From Ardenticatenales bacterium (lineage in GTDB: Bacteria > Chloroflexota > Anaerolineae > Promineifilales > Promineifilaceae): a DNA stretch of 64,000 nucleotides. The notes beneath the pieces are model-generated. The model had not been told where the DNA came from. It ran no database searches and worked only from the letters and a program-made list of their open reading frames with translations. The first letter of the stretch is position 1. Every line of letters begins with the position of its first letter. The stretch lies in contig JACKBM010000019.1 of the NCBI GenBank assembly GCA_020634575.1, positions 30,624 through 94,623 on the forward strand, given 5' to 3'. This document shows positions 1-7,902 of the stretch, one piece after another. Made by a program: the position numbers and the translations under genes.

Positions 1-554
1 TCACCAACGTTATTGTCTGGGGTAACGCCGACAGCAGTGGGACGGGTACCGCCTCGGCCACGCTGAGCAACCAGACCGGCAGCCAGACGACGGTCGCCTA
101 CAGCTTGCTGCAGGGCAGCGGCGGCAGTACGGTCTGGAATTCGGCGATGGGAACAGATAATGGCAATAATCTGGATAGCGATCCGCTCTTTGTGTCAGCG
201 CTGCTGCCCGCGTCCGCGCCCACAACCGGTGGCAACTATGCGTTGAATTTTGGTTCGCCGGCAATTAATAGTGGCAATACCTTTTCCAACACGACGCTGC
301 TTGATGTTATCAGCAATCCCCGAGTAATTGATAGTCAGATAGATATGGGGGCTTACGAGTATCAGGGTGTGCCGACCGCGCTTGGCACCGAGGGGATGCA
401 GTTGCTTGCGACGCAAGACAGTGTCCACATTGTGGTGCTTTGGCTGATGATGGGTGTGGTCTTGCTGTCTCTGGCACTCAGAAAACGATATACGCCAACT
501 CAAGCCCGATCTGGATGGCTGCCCGCAGATCAAACAGTAGATCAAATGGAATAG
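1..554 (+). CDS. C-terminal part of a beta-helix, choice-of-anchor Q surface protein
   Basis: The reading frame is already open at the left edge, so the start lies outside the window; 183 residues are visible. Gly/Ser/Thr/Asn-rich repeats lead into a 'DPLFV ... GSPAINSG ... DMGAYEY' block, which is the typical end of parallel beta-helix (pectate-lyase-like) surface proteins of the choice-of-anchor Q type. It ends with one hydrophobic segment (VVLWLMMGVVLLSLAL) and a basic tail (RKR), a C-terminal membrane anchor with a positive stop-transfer. The protein is probably exported and displayed on the cell surface. Its substrate or adhesive role cannot be told from this fragment. Confidence 0.7.
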   Translation, partial: TNVIVWGNADSSGTGTASATLSNQTGSQTTVAYSLLQGSGGSTVWNSAMGTDNGNNLDSDPLFVSALLPASAPTTGGNYALNFGSPAINSGNTFSNTTLLDVISNPRVIDSQIDMGAYEYQGVPTALGTEGMQLLATQDSVHIVVLWLMMGVVLLSLALRKRYTPTQARSGWLPADQTVDQME

Positions 555-711
555 GCATGACTCACCGGATCGCTGGCCTCCCAGGCATGGTGCACCTGGG
601 CTGAGCAAGGTCATGAGCGGCCGAAGATCGCCTCGAAACGATTGAAAGGTGCCGAAGTAGGTTCAGTTTGTTGCCGCTGGTGATCCGTTAGGGGTTCGTT
701 TGGGCCGATGT

Positions 712-717
712 TATAAT
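712..717 (+). promoter_or_regulatory. -10 element (TATAAT) for the 726 gene, probably leaderless
   Basis: A perfect TATAAT ends 8 bases before the ATG at 726 and there is no Shine-Dalgarno sequence between them, so transcription should start at or next to the start codon. No good -35 hexamer is seen. Confidence 0.45.
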
Positions 718-725
718 CAGACACA

Positions 726-1148
726 ATGAGCCAGAACAAAGCCCCGAAGCGAGCGCCCGACGTAACTATTCTGCTTGTCGGGGTTTTCCTTTTTGGGGTG
801 GCCAACTTGTGGTTGCTCCGGGGCCTGCAGCAGCAGGCGGATCTTTTAGTCGAGAGAGGCGCGCTGATAAATCCGGCCGTACAAAGCGGTTGGGCCGGGT
901 TTTGGGGTTTGCTTTTCCTGACCGGGGCCTGGCTATTGTGGCGCCGCCGCCCCCTCGTACGCTGGCTGATTCCCGGCGCCATCATTACCTACGCAATTTA
1001 TCATCTGGTGGTACTTTTTCGATTGATGCAATCTCCATTGACCCGAGCAGGCTGGCCATTGGATTTGCTATTATTTACGGGTGCGGCGTTGCTGGCAGCC
1101 TGGGCGCTGAACCGGCCGGGAAACCGCGCCTATTTTGCCCGGCCCTGA
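726..1148 (+). CDS. Small four-helix membrane protein of unknown function
   Basis: 140 residues with four predicted membrane segments near residues 13-31, 56-71, 79-99 and 110-126, separated by short basic loops. No family motif is recognised. The ATG sits directly behind a perfect TATAAT, so the mRNA may be leaderless. It lies 36 bases upstream of pccB, in the same direction, and could be co-transcribed with the carboxylase genes, but nothing in it suggests a metabolic role. Confidence 0.55.
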   Translation: MSQNKAPKRAPDVTILLVGVFLFGVANLWLLRGLQQQADLLVERGALINPAVQSGWAGFWGLLFLTGAWLLWRRRPLVRWLIPGAIITYAIYHLVVLFRLMQSPLTRAGWPLDLLLFTGAALLAAWALNRPGNRAYFARP

Positions 1149-1184
1149 GCCGCGGCCGCGAATTGACACACTTTTGAGGCGTTC

Positions 1185-2732
1185 ATGTCCAACGAGAGAA
1201 TCGACAAACTAAACGAATTACGGGAAAAAGCACAGGAACGAGGCGGCGCGGCGCGCATCGACCGGCAGCGCAAAGCGGGCAAGATGACGGCCCATGAGCG
1301 CATTGAGCTGTTGCTTGATCGCGGCTCCTTCCATGAAATTGATGCTTTTGTTGTGCACCGTGAAACCAACTTTGGGATGGCCGATACCAAGTTTCTGGGT
1401 GATAGTGTCATCACGGGCTGGGGCACTATTGATGGCCGGCTGGTCTATGTTTTTGCCCAGGATTTCACCGTCTTTGGCGGCAGCCTGAGCGAGGTTCATG
1501 CCGAGAAGATCTGCAAGATCATGGATATGGCCATGAAGAACGGGGCGCCGGTCATTGGCATCAACGATTCTGGCGGCGCGCGCATTCAGGAAGGCGTTGT
1601 CAGCCTGGGCGGTTACGCCGATATTTTCTTGCGCAACACCCTGGCCTCCGGGGTAGTGCCGCAGATCAGCGCCATCATGGGGCCTTGCGCCGGCGGCGCC
1701 GTTTACTCGCCGGCGCTGACTGACTTCATTTTTATGGTGAAAAAGAGCAGTTACATGTTCATCACCGGTCCAGATGTCGTGAAGACTGTCACGGGGGAGG
1801 ATGTGACGTTTGAGCAGCTCGGCGGCGCTTCCACCCACAACGAGGTGAGCGGTGTGGCCCACCTGGCGACGGAATCGGAGGCGGATTGCCTCTTCCTCAT
1901 TCGCGAGATGCTGAGCTACCTGCCTTCCAATAATATGGAAGATCCGCCGCCGCGGGCGACCAAGGATGATCCGCTGCGGACTGAGGAGGCGTTGGATACC
2001 CTCGTGCCGGAGAACCCTAACCGGCCGTATGACATCAAAGAAGCGATCACCATGATTATGGATGATGGCGAGTTCTTTGAGATTCAGCCGGATTTTGCCG
2101 CCAATATCGTGATTGGCTTTGCCCGGTTGGGTGGCTTCTCAGTGGGTGTTGTGGCCAACCAGCCGATGGTGCTGGCTGGGGTGCTGGATATCAAAGCCAG
2201 CGAAAAGGCAGCTCGCTTTGTCCGCTTCTGCGACTGTTTCAACATCCCGCTCATTGTCTTTGAAGATGTGCCGGGCTTTCTGCCGGGGCTGGACCAGGAG
2301 CACAATGGCATCATTCGCCACGGGGCGAAGCTGCTGTTTGCCTTCTGCGAGGCGACGGTGCCCAAGATCACGGTGGTCACGCGCAAAGCCTACGGCGGTG
2401 CCTACTGTGTCATGAACAGCAAGCATATTCGCTCCGACCTGAACCTGGCCTGGCCAACCGCCGAGATTGCGGTGATGGGGCCGGATGGGGCTGTCAACAT
2501 CATTTTCCGGCATGAACTGGAGAAAGCCGAAGATCCGGTGGCGCGTAAGGCAGAGCTGGTCGAGCAATATCGGGAGCAGTTCGCCAACCCGTACCTGGCG
2601 GCCCAACGGGGTTATGTGGATGATGTGATCATTCCCAGCGAAACCCGGCCGCGTCTGATCAACGCGTTGAATATGCTGCAGAACAAGCGCGACAACAACC
2701 CGCCCAAAAAGCACGGCAATATGCCGCTGTAG
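1185..2732 (+). CDS. pccB: Acyl-CoA (propionyl-CoA) carboxylase, carboxyltransferase beta subunit
   Basis: This subunit transfers CO2 from carboxybiotin to the alpha carbon of an acyl-CoA, giving methylmalonyl-CoA from propionyl-CoA. 515 residues, the usual length for PccB/MmdA. Both crotonase-fold halves are present: the acyl-CoA-binding GGARIQEG (about 130-137) and GPCAGGA (166-172) in the N half, and DVPGFLPG (361-368) and the RKAYGGAY block (400-407) in the C half. Residue 408 is Cys; the Streptomyces coelicolor propionyl-CoA enzyme has Asp (D422) at what I take to be this position, so a broader or acetyl-CoA-tolerant specificity is possible. The biotin carboxylase and BCCP genes follow, and the epimerase and mutase that would use the product lie at 48-50 kb. 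Confidence 0.93.
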   Translation: MSNERIDKLNELREKAQERGGAARIDRQRKAGKMTAHERIELLLDRGSFHEIDAFVVHRETNFGMADTKFLGDSVITGWGTIDGRLVYVFAQDFTVFGGSLSEVHAEKICKIMDMAMKNGAPVIGINDSGGARIQEGVVSLGGYADIFLRNTLASGVVPQISAIMGPCAGGAVYSPALTDFIFMVKKSSYMFITGPDVVKTVTGEDVTFEQLGGASTHNEVSGVAHLATESEADCLFLIREMLSYLPSNNMEDPPPRATKDDPLRTEEALDTLVPENPNRPYDIKEAITMIMDDGEFFEIQPDFAANIVIGFARLGGFSVGVVANQPMVLAGVLDIKASEKAARFVRFCDCFNIPLIVFEDVPGFLPGLDQEHNGIIRHGAKLLFAFCEATVPKITVVTRKAYGGAYCVMNSKHIRSDLNLAWPTAEIAVMGPDGAVNIIFRHELEKAEDPVARKAELVEQYREQFANPYLAAQRGYVDDVIIPSETRPRLINALNMLQNKRDNNPPKKHGNMPL

Positions 2733-2735
2733 TTT

Positions 2736-2760
2736 TTGCCGCAGATAGCGCGGATTTCGC
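2736..2760 (+). repeat. Half copy of the CGCAGATT-type intergenic repeat
   Basis: The bases just after the pccB stop (GCCGCAGATAGCGCGGATT) match the left arm of the full element at 26978-27133. The copy separates pccB from the biotin carboxylase gene. The rest of the 109-base gap shows nothing recognisable. Confidence 0.5.
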
Positions 2761-2841
2761 TGATGGGCCAGGGCGCAGGCCTGATGGTAGCCACAGTGAA
2801 TTGGCAGCTAAGTTGGCGGTGAAGACCATTGGCTGAGAATT

Positions 2842-4362
2842 ATGGCTGATAAAGAGATTTTGATACGTAAATTTGACAAGCTCCTGGTGGCTAACCGGGG
2901 TGAGATTGCGGTGCGGATCATTCGGGCCTGCCATGAGCTGGGTATCCAGACGGTGGCGGTTTACTCGGATGTGGACCGCAATGCGCCGCATGTGCGCTAT
3001 GCCGGTGAGGCGTACAACATCGGGCCGGCGCCGGCCCGGGAGAGCTACCTGGTCATCGACAAGTTGCTGGATGTAGCGAAGCGCTCTGGTGCTGAAGCGG
3101 TCCATCCAGGTTACGGCTTCCTGGCAGAGCGGGCTGAATTTGCCCAGGCCTGCACGGATGCCGGCCTCGTCTTTGTTGGCCCGACGCCGTATGCGATCGA
3201 GGTGATGGGTGACAAGCAGATGGCCCGGTCTACGGTGAAAGCAGCCGGGGTGCCGGTTGTGCCGGGGACGGATCCAGGTCTATCTGACGATGAGCTGCTG
3301 GCCGCGGCTGAGCAGATTGGTTACCCGCTGCTGGTGAAGGCGGCAGCGGGTGGTGGCGGCAAGGGGATGCGGCCGGTGCATGATCCGGCTGAATTGCCCA
3401 ATGCGCTGGCCGGCGCCCGCCGCGAAGCGGAAGCCGCGTTCGGCGATGGCACGGTTTATCTCGAGCGGATGTTGACGAATGCCCGTCATATCGAGATCCA
3501 GGTTCTGGCTGACGCCAGCGGCAATACGCTCCATCTGGGTGAGCGGGAATGTTCTTTGCAACGGCGCCATCAGAAGTTGATTGAAGAGTGCCCTTCATTT
3601 GTGGTGAGTGAAGAGTTGCGCCAGCAGATGGGGGCTGTGGCGGTAGCCGCGGCTCGCTCAGTGGAGTATATCGGGGCCGGCACCATCGAATTCCTGATGG
3701 ATAAGGACAAGAACTTCTATTTCCTGGAGATGAACACCCGCTTGCAGGTGGAGCATCCGGTGACGGAGCTGGTGACGGGGATCGACATTGTCCAGGAGCA
3801 GCTGCGTGTCGCGCGCGGCCGGCGGCTGCGCTGGACTCAGGATCAGATCAAGATGAACGGCTGGGCCATCGAATGCCGCATTAACGCTGAGGACCCATAC
3901 AACAATTTTATGCCGTCCACCGGCCGGGTCACAACCTCTACCCTGCCCAGCGGCCCTGGCGTCCGCGTCGACACGGGCGTGTTCCCCGGTTACGAGATCA
4001 CGCCTTACTATGATTCAATGATCAGCAAGCTGATTTGCTACGGCGAGACCCGTGGTGAGGCCGTCTTGCGGATGCGGCGGGCGCTGGAGGAGTATCGGCT
4101 GATGGGGGTTAAGACCAACATCCCGTTCCACCAGCACATGATGGATAGCCACCGCTTCCTGACCGGCAATTTCCACACCAAGTTTGTGGAAGATAACTTC
4201 AGCATGGAAGAGCGGGAAGCCACCGACCACCTGCAGGCAGCGGTGGCGGCCACGCTGCTGGCACACCGCCAGGGGCAACAGGCCAGCCAGGTCGTGGCCC
4301 CCGGCGAACGGGACACCAGCAACTGGAAATGGCTCAGCCGCTGGGAACGGCTCAAGCGCTAG
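2842..4362 (+). CDS. accC: Acyl-CoA carboxylase, biotin carboxylase subunit
   Basis: ATP-dependent carboxylation of the biotin on BCCP, supplying the PccB subunit. 506 residues: N-terminal biotin carboxylase domain (LVANRGEIAVRII, 15-27), ATP-grasp domain with the glycine-rich AGGGGKGM loop (169-176), catalytic EMNTRLQVEHPVTE (296-309), and the C-terminal biotin carboxylase domain to about 450. The last 50 residues hold no biotin-attachment domain, so the carrier is a separate protein, the next gene. The stop codon is followed at once by CTCGGGGTGACA-type repeats. Confidence 0.94.
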   Translation: MADKEILIRKFDKLLVANRGEIAVRIIRACHELGIQTVAVYSDVDRNAPHVRYAGEAYNIGPAPARESYLVIDKLLDVAKRSGAEAVHPGYGFLAERAEFAQACTDAGLVFVGPTPYAIEVMGDKQMARSTVKAAGVPVVPGTDPGLSDDELLAAAEQIGYPLLVKAAAGGGGKGMRPVHDPAELPNALAGARREAEAAFGDGTVYLERMLTNARHIEIQVLADASGNTLHLGERECSLQRRHQKLIEECPSFVVSEELRQQMGAVAVAAARSVEYIGAGTIEFLMDKDKNFYFLEMNTRLQVEHPVTELVTGIDIVQEQLRVARGRRLRWTQDQIKMNGWAIECRINAEDPYNNFMPSTGRVTTSTLPSGPGVRVDTGVFPGYEITPYYDSMISKLICYGETRGEAVLRMRRALEEYRLMGVKTNIPFHQHMMDSHRFLTGNFHTKFVEDNFSMEEREATDHLQAAVAATLLAHRQGQQASQVVAPGERDTSNWKWLSRWERLKR

Positions 4363-4530
4363 CCCCTCGCTGCGCTCGGGGTGACAGGCGTAGCGCAGAG
4401 CCCCGTAAAGACGGGCCGCTGGCACGTCTCCGCGGCGCCAGCCCCCCCTCGCTATACTCGGGGTGACAGGCGGGTGTGTGGCAGGATAAGTGTAGGAAGG
4501 ACCCCTCGCGATGCTCGGGGGGACACGCAA
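4363..4530 (+). repeat. Three copies of a CTCGGGGTGACA-type palindromic repeat
   Basis: Three imperfect copies of a CCCCTCGC-n-GCTCGGGGTGACA unit (about 4363-4391, 4443-4472 and 4500-4526) fill the gap between the biotin carboxylase and BCCP genes. Each has CCCC(T)CG...CGGGG arms that can fold. The third copy contains an in-frame ATG at 4511 that should not be taken as the BCCP start. A related GGCATGACAG core occurs in the 10.6-11.1 kb array. Confidence 0.7.
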
Positions 4531-4543
4531 ACGGACGACAAGT

Positions 4544-5050
4544 ATGAAGTACATCACTACCGTACACGACAAAGAATACACCATCGAAATCGGCCGGGAT
4601 GACGAGATCATCGTCAACGGCGAATCGTATCAGATCAATCTGGAGCAGGCCTCGGATAGCGGCATCCTGTCGCTGCTGATCAACAATCGGTCGATTGTGG
4701 CGGTGGCGGAGGAGCAGGAAGAGGGCTGGCAGGTGTTGATTAACGGCGAGCTGTACGGGGTGACCGTGCAGGATGAGCGAGCCTACCGGCTGGCTAAAGC
4801 ACGCGGCAAGCTGGCCGAAGTGAGCGGCGAAGTCACCATCAAGTCGCCGATGCCGGGGATTGTTCTCAAAGTGCCGGTCGAGGCGGGTGAGGCGGTCAAG
4901 AAGGGGCAGACGGTCATTATTCTGGAGTCCATGAAGATGGAGAACGAACTGAAGGCGCCACGTGACGGAGTTCTGAATAAAGCCCTGGTGGTGGCGGGCA
5001 CCAGCGTGGAGAAAGGCCAGCCGCTGGTTGTGATCACTGACGCTGAATAG
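4544..5050 (+). CDS. Biotin carboxyl carrier protein (biotin/lipoyl attachment)
   Basis: Carrier subunit of the acyl-CoA carboxylase: it holds biotin and swings between the carboxylase and carboxyltransferase. 168 residues from ATG 4544; an earlier in-frame ATG at 4511 lies inside a repeat, and 4544 begins the conserved-looking MKYITTVHDK. The N half (1-95) is a beta-rich domain of the kind seen in methylmalonyl-CoA decarboxylase gamma and oxaloacetate decarboxylase-like carriers. The C half is the biotinyl domain with ESMKMEN (biotinyl Lys131) and an upstream PMPG turn. The CYTH gene starts 3 bases after its stop. Confidence 0.9.
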   Translation: MKYITTVHDKEYTIEIGRDDEIIVNGESYQINLEQASDSGILSLLINNRSIVAVAEEQEEGWQVLINGELYGVTVQDERAYRLAKARGKLAEVSGEVTIKSPMPGIVLKVPVEAGEAVKKGQTVIILESMKMENELKAPRDGVLNKALVVAGTSVEKGQPLVVITDAE

Positions 5051-5052
5051 AG

Positions 5053-5670
5053 ATGGCGACCACTGGGCTTGAAGTTGAGGCGAAGTTCTTTCTTCCTGAT
5101 CTGGCCGCGGTACGCGAGCGGTTGCTGGCGCTGGGTGCGGGGCTGGAGAGACCGCGGGTTTACGAAAGAAACATACGGCTGGAAATTGAAGGCGACGGTT
5201 TACTCGGCCGGGGTCAGTTGCTGCGATTGCGCCAGGATGGGCGCAATGTGGTGACGTTTAAGGGGGCGCCACCGGCCGGTACCCAATCCGAAGTCAAAGT
5301 CCACGAAGAACTCGAAGTCACCGTCAGCGACTTTGATACCATCCTGGCGATCTTCCAGCGCCTCGGCTACGAAGCCGTCCAGATCTACGAGAAATATCGC
5401 GAGACCTTCAGCCTGGCCGGGCTGGAAATCGTCCTTGATGAGCTACCCTATGGCAACTTTATCGAGCTGGAAGGGGACGAAGCGGCCATAAAAATCGTGG
5501 CTGAGCAACTCGGCCTGCCCTGGGCTGAGCGCATCAACAGCAATTATCTGGCGCTGATGGGCCGCCTCATTGCCCACCATCAACTCCCCTTTCAAGACAT
5601 CACCTTTAGCAATTTTGCCGGCACCGACTATACAATTGCCGACATTCTTGATGAGTTGATTCGTTCGTAG
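5053..5670 (+). CDS. CYTH-domain protein (class IV adenylate cyclase / triphosphatase family)
   Basis: 205 residues with the diagnostic ExExK motif at residues 7-11 (EVEAK), followed by the run of charged beta strands (LRLRQDG, TFKG, REELEV-like EELEV, YEKYRETF, LDELPYGNFIELEG) that line the CYTH tunnel. Family members hydrolyse inorganic or thiamine triphosphate, and a few make cAMP; which applies cannot be told here. It is separated from the BCCP stop by 2 bases and is followed 21 bases later by the amidohydrolase, so all may be one transcript. One ACCGGCCGGT palindrome lies inside it at 5271-5280. Confidence 0.85.
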   Translation: MATTGLEVEAKFFLPDLAAVRERLLALGAGLERPRVYERNIRLEIEGDGLLGRGQLLRLRQDGRNVVTFKGAPPAGTQSEVKVHEELEVTVSDFDTILAIFQRLGYEAVQIYEKYRETFSLAGLEIVLDELPYGNFIELEGDEAAIKIVAEQLGLPWAERINSNYLALMGRLIAHHQLPFQDITFSNFAGTDYTIADILDELIRS

Positions 5671-5691
5671 TTTCCCACCAGGAGGAACCCC

Positions 5692-6876
5692 ATGCTAGAT
5701 AAAGCCCAGGCGCTGGCCGACGAACTGGTCCGGCTGCGTCGTGATATCCATGCCCATCCCGAACTAGGTTTTGAAGAGGTCCGTACTGCCGCATTGGTGG
5801 CTGATACGTTGAGTGAAATTGGCGGCTTCGAGGTCAAAACTGGGGTCGGCCGGACTGGCGTGACCGCGCAGATCGGTAGTGGTGAGGGCCCGACCATCGG
5901 CATTCGCGCCGATATGGATGCCTTGCCGATCGTGGAGGCGACGGGCACAACATACAGCTCTGAGAACCCCGGCGTGATGCATGCCTGTGGCCATGACGCC
6001 CATACGGCGATGTTGCTGGGGGTGGCCCATTTGCTGCGGCAGAGCTTTGCCGAGGAGCAATGGCAGGGGAATGTTCGGCTGCTGTTCCAGCCCAGTGAAG
6101 AGCGTTTCGACGACCAGGGTGTCAGTGGGGCGACGGCGATGCTGGCCGATGCGGCGATGGCTGATGTGGACCATGTGATTGCCTTGCATGTGAAGTCGGA
6201 CAGACCGGCCGGTGAGATCCGCATCCACGATGAATACAGCCTGGCGGCAGTTGACTCTTTCGAAGCCTGGATATTCGGCGATGGCGGCCATGGCGCTTAT
6301 CCGCACACCGGCGTGGACCCGCTCTTTATTCTCTCTTCGGTGTTGCCGGCGCTGTACGGCATCCCGTCGCGCCGGATCAACCCGTTGCGCGAGAGTGTGG
6401 TCAGCCTGGGGCGGATCAGTGGCGGTGAGATCAACAACGTCATCCCCAACCGGGTGCAGTTGCTGGGCACCATCCGCTCCTACGACCCGGATGTGCGGCA
6501 GCAGCTCTGGCGCGAGGTGGAAAATGCGTTGCGTATCAGCGAAATGATGGGGGGCCGTTACGAATTTAAGCTGAGCAAGGGGTACCCGTCGCTATACAAC
6601 GATCCGACGGTGAATACCTGGCTGGCCGGCACAGCGCGCGACCTGGTCGACCCGGCGCAGGTGATCTATACCGAGTATGGCATGGGGGCGGAGGATTTCG
6701 CCTACATGGCCCAGAAGGCGCCCGGGGCGATGTTCATGCTGGGGGCGGCCATTCCGGACGGCAAAGTGCGGACCCATCATACGGACACGTTTGATATTGA
6801 CGAGTCGGTGCTGCCCATTGGCTCGGCAATTTTAGCGGAGACGGCGCGGCGGTATGTGACCGGCCGGTTGGGCTAA
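5692..6876 (+). CDS. M20 family metallo-amidohydrolase (N-acyl amino acid / hippurate type)
   Basis: 394 residues with the M20D signature: IHAHPELGFEE near the N terminus, RADMDALP (72-79) and MHACGHDAHTAML (97-108), where Cys99, His101 and His104 lie in the metal site. The insertion 'lid' domain and the C-terminal GAEDFAY block are also present. These enzymes cleave N-acyl or N-aroyl amino acids in the cytoplasm; the exact substrate is not evident. A clear AGGAGG ribosome site lies 8 bases before the ATG. Confidence 0.9.
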   Translation: MLDKAQALADELVRLRRDIHAHPELGFEEVRTAALVADTLSEIGGFEVKTGVGRTGVTAQIGSGEGPTIGIRADMDALPIVEATGTTYSSENPGVMHACGHDAHTAMLLGVAHLLRQSFAEEQWQGNVRLLFQPSEERFDDQGVSGATAMLADAAMADVDHVIALHVKSDRPAGEIRIHDEYSLAAVDSFEAWIFGDGGHGAYPHTGVDPLFILSSVLPALYGIPSRRINPLRESVVSLGRISGGEINNVIPNRVQLLGTIRSYDPDVRQQLWREVENALRISEMMGGRYEFKLSKGYPSLYNDPTVNTWLAGTARDLVDPAQVIYTEYGMGAEDFAYMAQKAPGAMFMLGAAIPDGKVRTHHTDTFDIDESVLPIGSAILAETARRYVTGRLG

Positions 6877-7013
6877 AGTTTTGTATTCCTATTAATTGTG
6901 CTACCATAGGCGCCGCTGACGGTTTTCCATCATTAATAGGATGAAACTGCCACGAAATGATTGCCTCAGAATTGGTGGCTTTAGGCAATGAAAAGGCGAA
7001 TTCAACAATCTAT

Positions 7014-7042
7014 TTGTGGCATTTATTTTGCTAGGGTATAAT
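7014..7042 (+). promoter_or_regulatory. Promoter of the Rieske/cytochrome b operon
   Basis: A perfect TATAAT (7037-7042) with TTGTGG (7014-7019) 17 bases upstream as a -35 element. Transcription would start near 7049, inside the TTGTG-N8-CACAA dyad at 7047-7064, about 87 bases before the Rieske start codon. Confidence 0.55.
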
Positions 7043-7046
7043 CGCA

Positions 7047-7064
7047 TTGTGATAAAATGCACAA
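7047..7064 (+). promoter_or_regulatory. CRP/FNR- or Rex-like dyad upstream of the Rieske gene
   Basis: TTGTGATAAAATGCACAA is an 18-bp near-perfect dyad that fits TGTGA-N6-TCACA (9 of 10 bases). It overlaps the predicted transcription start of the TATAAT promoter, a repressor-like position. Similar dyads precede the haem A synthase operon (13777) and the blue-copper gene (19534). Confidence 0.45.
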
Positions 7065-7135
7065 CTGGCCCCCAAGGCAGACTTGCGGGCCTTTTGTTCG
7101 ATTTCATGCATCGCCAAGGTTAGGAGATCACTGTT

Positions 7136-7789
7136 ATGGCCGAAGCAGGAGTCAAGTCGAGCGCGATGACGCGCCGTGAATTTCTCTTCTATATCTGGAT
7201 TGCTTCATTGGCCGTATTTACGGCTGAAGTGACAGGACTCATTATTTGGTTTGCCATTCCCCGGTTCCGCGAGGGTGAGTTTGGTGGCCGCTTCAATGTG
7301 TTGCCGGCCGAAGTGCCGGAAGTCAATACTCCCCCAGTCAGTAATGCGGCTGGCCGCTTCTGGTTGGTCAATGTTGACTCGTCAGTTGACGCGGAAAATG
7401 ACCTCATGTATCCGGCACCGGACGAGAGTGGCCCCCCCATCAAGGGTGTCGCGGCCATCTACAAAGTTTGCACCCATCTGGGCTGTATTTATGCCTGGAA
7501 TGATGCCAACAGCCGCTTTGAGTGCCCCTGCCATGGCTCCAAGTACCGGCTGGATGGCCGCCGTGTAGAAAGCCCGGCGCCGCGGACTCTGGATCGGTTC
7601 AAGGTCATCGCCCTGGATGCATCAGGCACTACCATTGGTGAATCCCCGGCGGATGAGAACGGTTTTTATCAACCGCTGGATCTCAATTCCCTGAATGGCA
7701 CAGTGGCTACCCTGCAGGTTGATACAGGTGACCGCAAGGATGGTCCGACGCAGCCACTATTGTGTGATATCAAATTCGGCTACTGCTAG
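7136..7789 (+). CDS. qcrA: Rieske iron-sulfur protein of the cytochrome bc complex
   Basis: [2Fe-2S] subunit that takes one electron from quinol at the Qo site and passes it to cytochrome c. 217 residues: an RR-containing N terminus (MTRREFLFY, 11-19) leading into a single membrane helix (about 18-40), as in Tat-exported Rieske proteins, then the soluble domain with both cluster boxes, CTHLGC (112-117) and CPCHGS (130-135). The two Cys and two His ligands and the disulfide Cys pair are all present. Cytochrome b and a dihaem cytochrome c follow in the same direction, completing a three-subunit quinol oxidising complex. Confidence 0.95.
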   Translation: MAEAGVKSSAMTRREFLFYIWIASLAVFTAEVTGLIIWFAIPRFREGEFGGRFNVLPAEVPEVNTPPVSNAAGRFWLVNVDSSVDAENDLMYPAPDESGPPIKGVAAIYKVCTHLGCIYAWNDANSRFECPCHGSKYRLDGRRVESPAPRTLDRFKVIALDASGTTIGESPADENGFYQPLDLNSLNGTVATLQVDTGDRKDGPTQPLLCDIKFGYC

Positions 7790-7902
7790 CAGCTCGTCTT
7801 GCTGATTGGGATGGAGAATGTGACCGGCCAATCAGGAGGCAACGGCCCAAGAAATGACGCCCGACTCTGTTTGACTACCCGGAACAGAGAGGAGAACAAC
7901 CT

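Noticed and set aside
4511..4543. Earlier start of the BCCP gene
   Set aside because: This ATG belongs to a repeated CTCGGGG element and adds residues not expected in the family.
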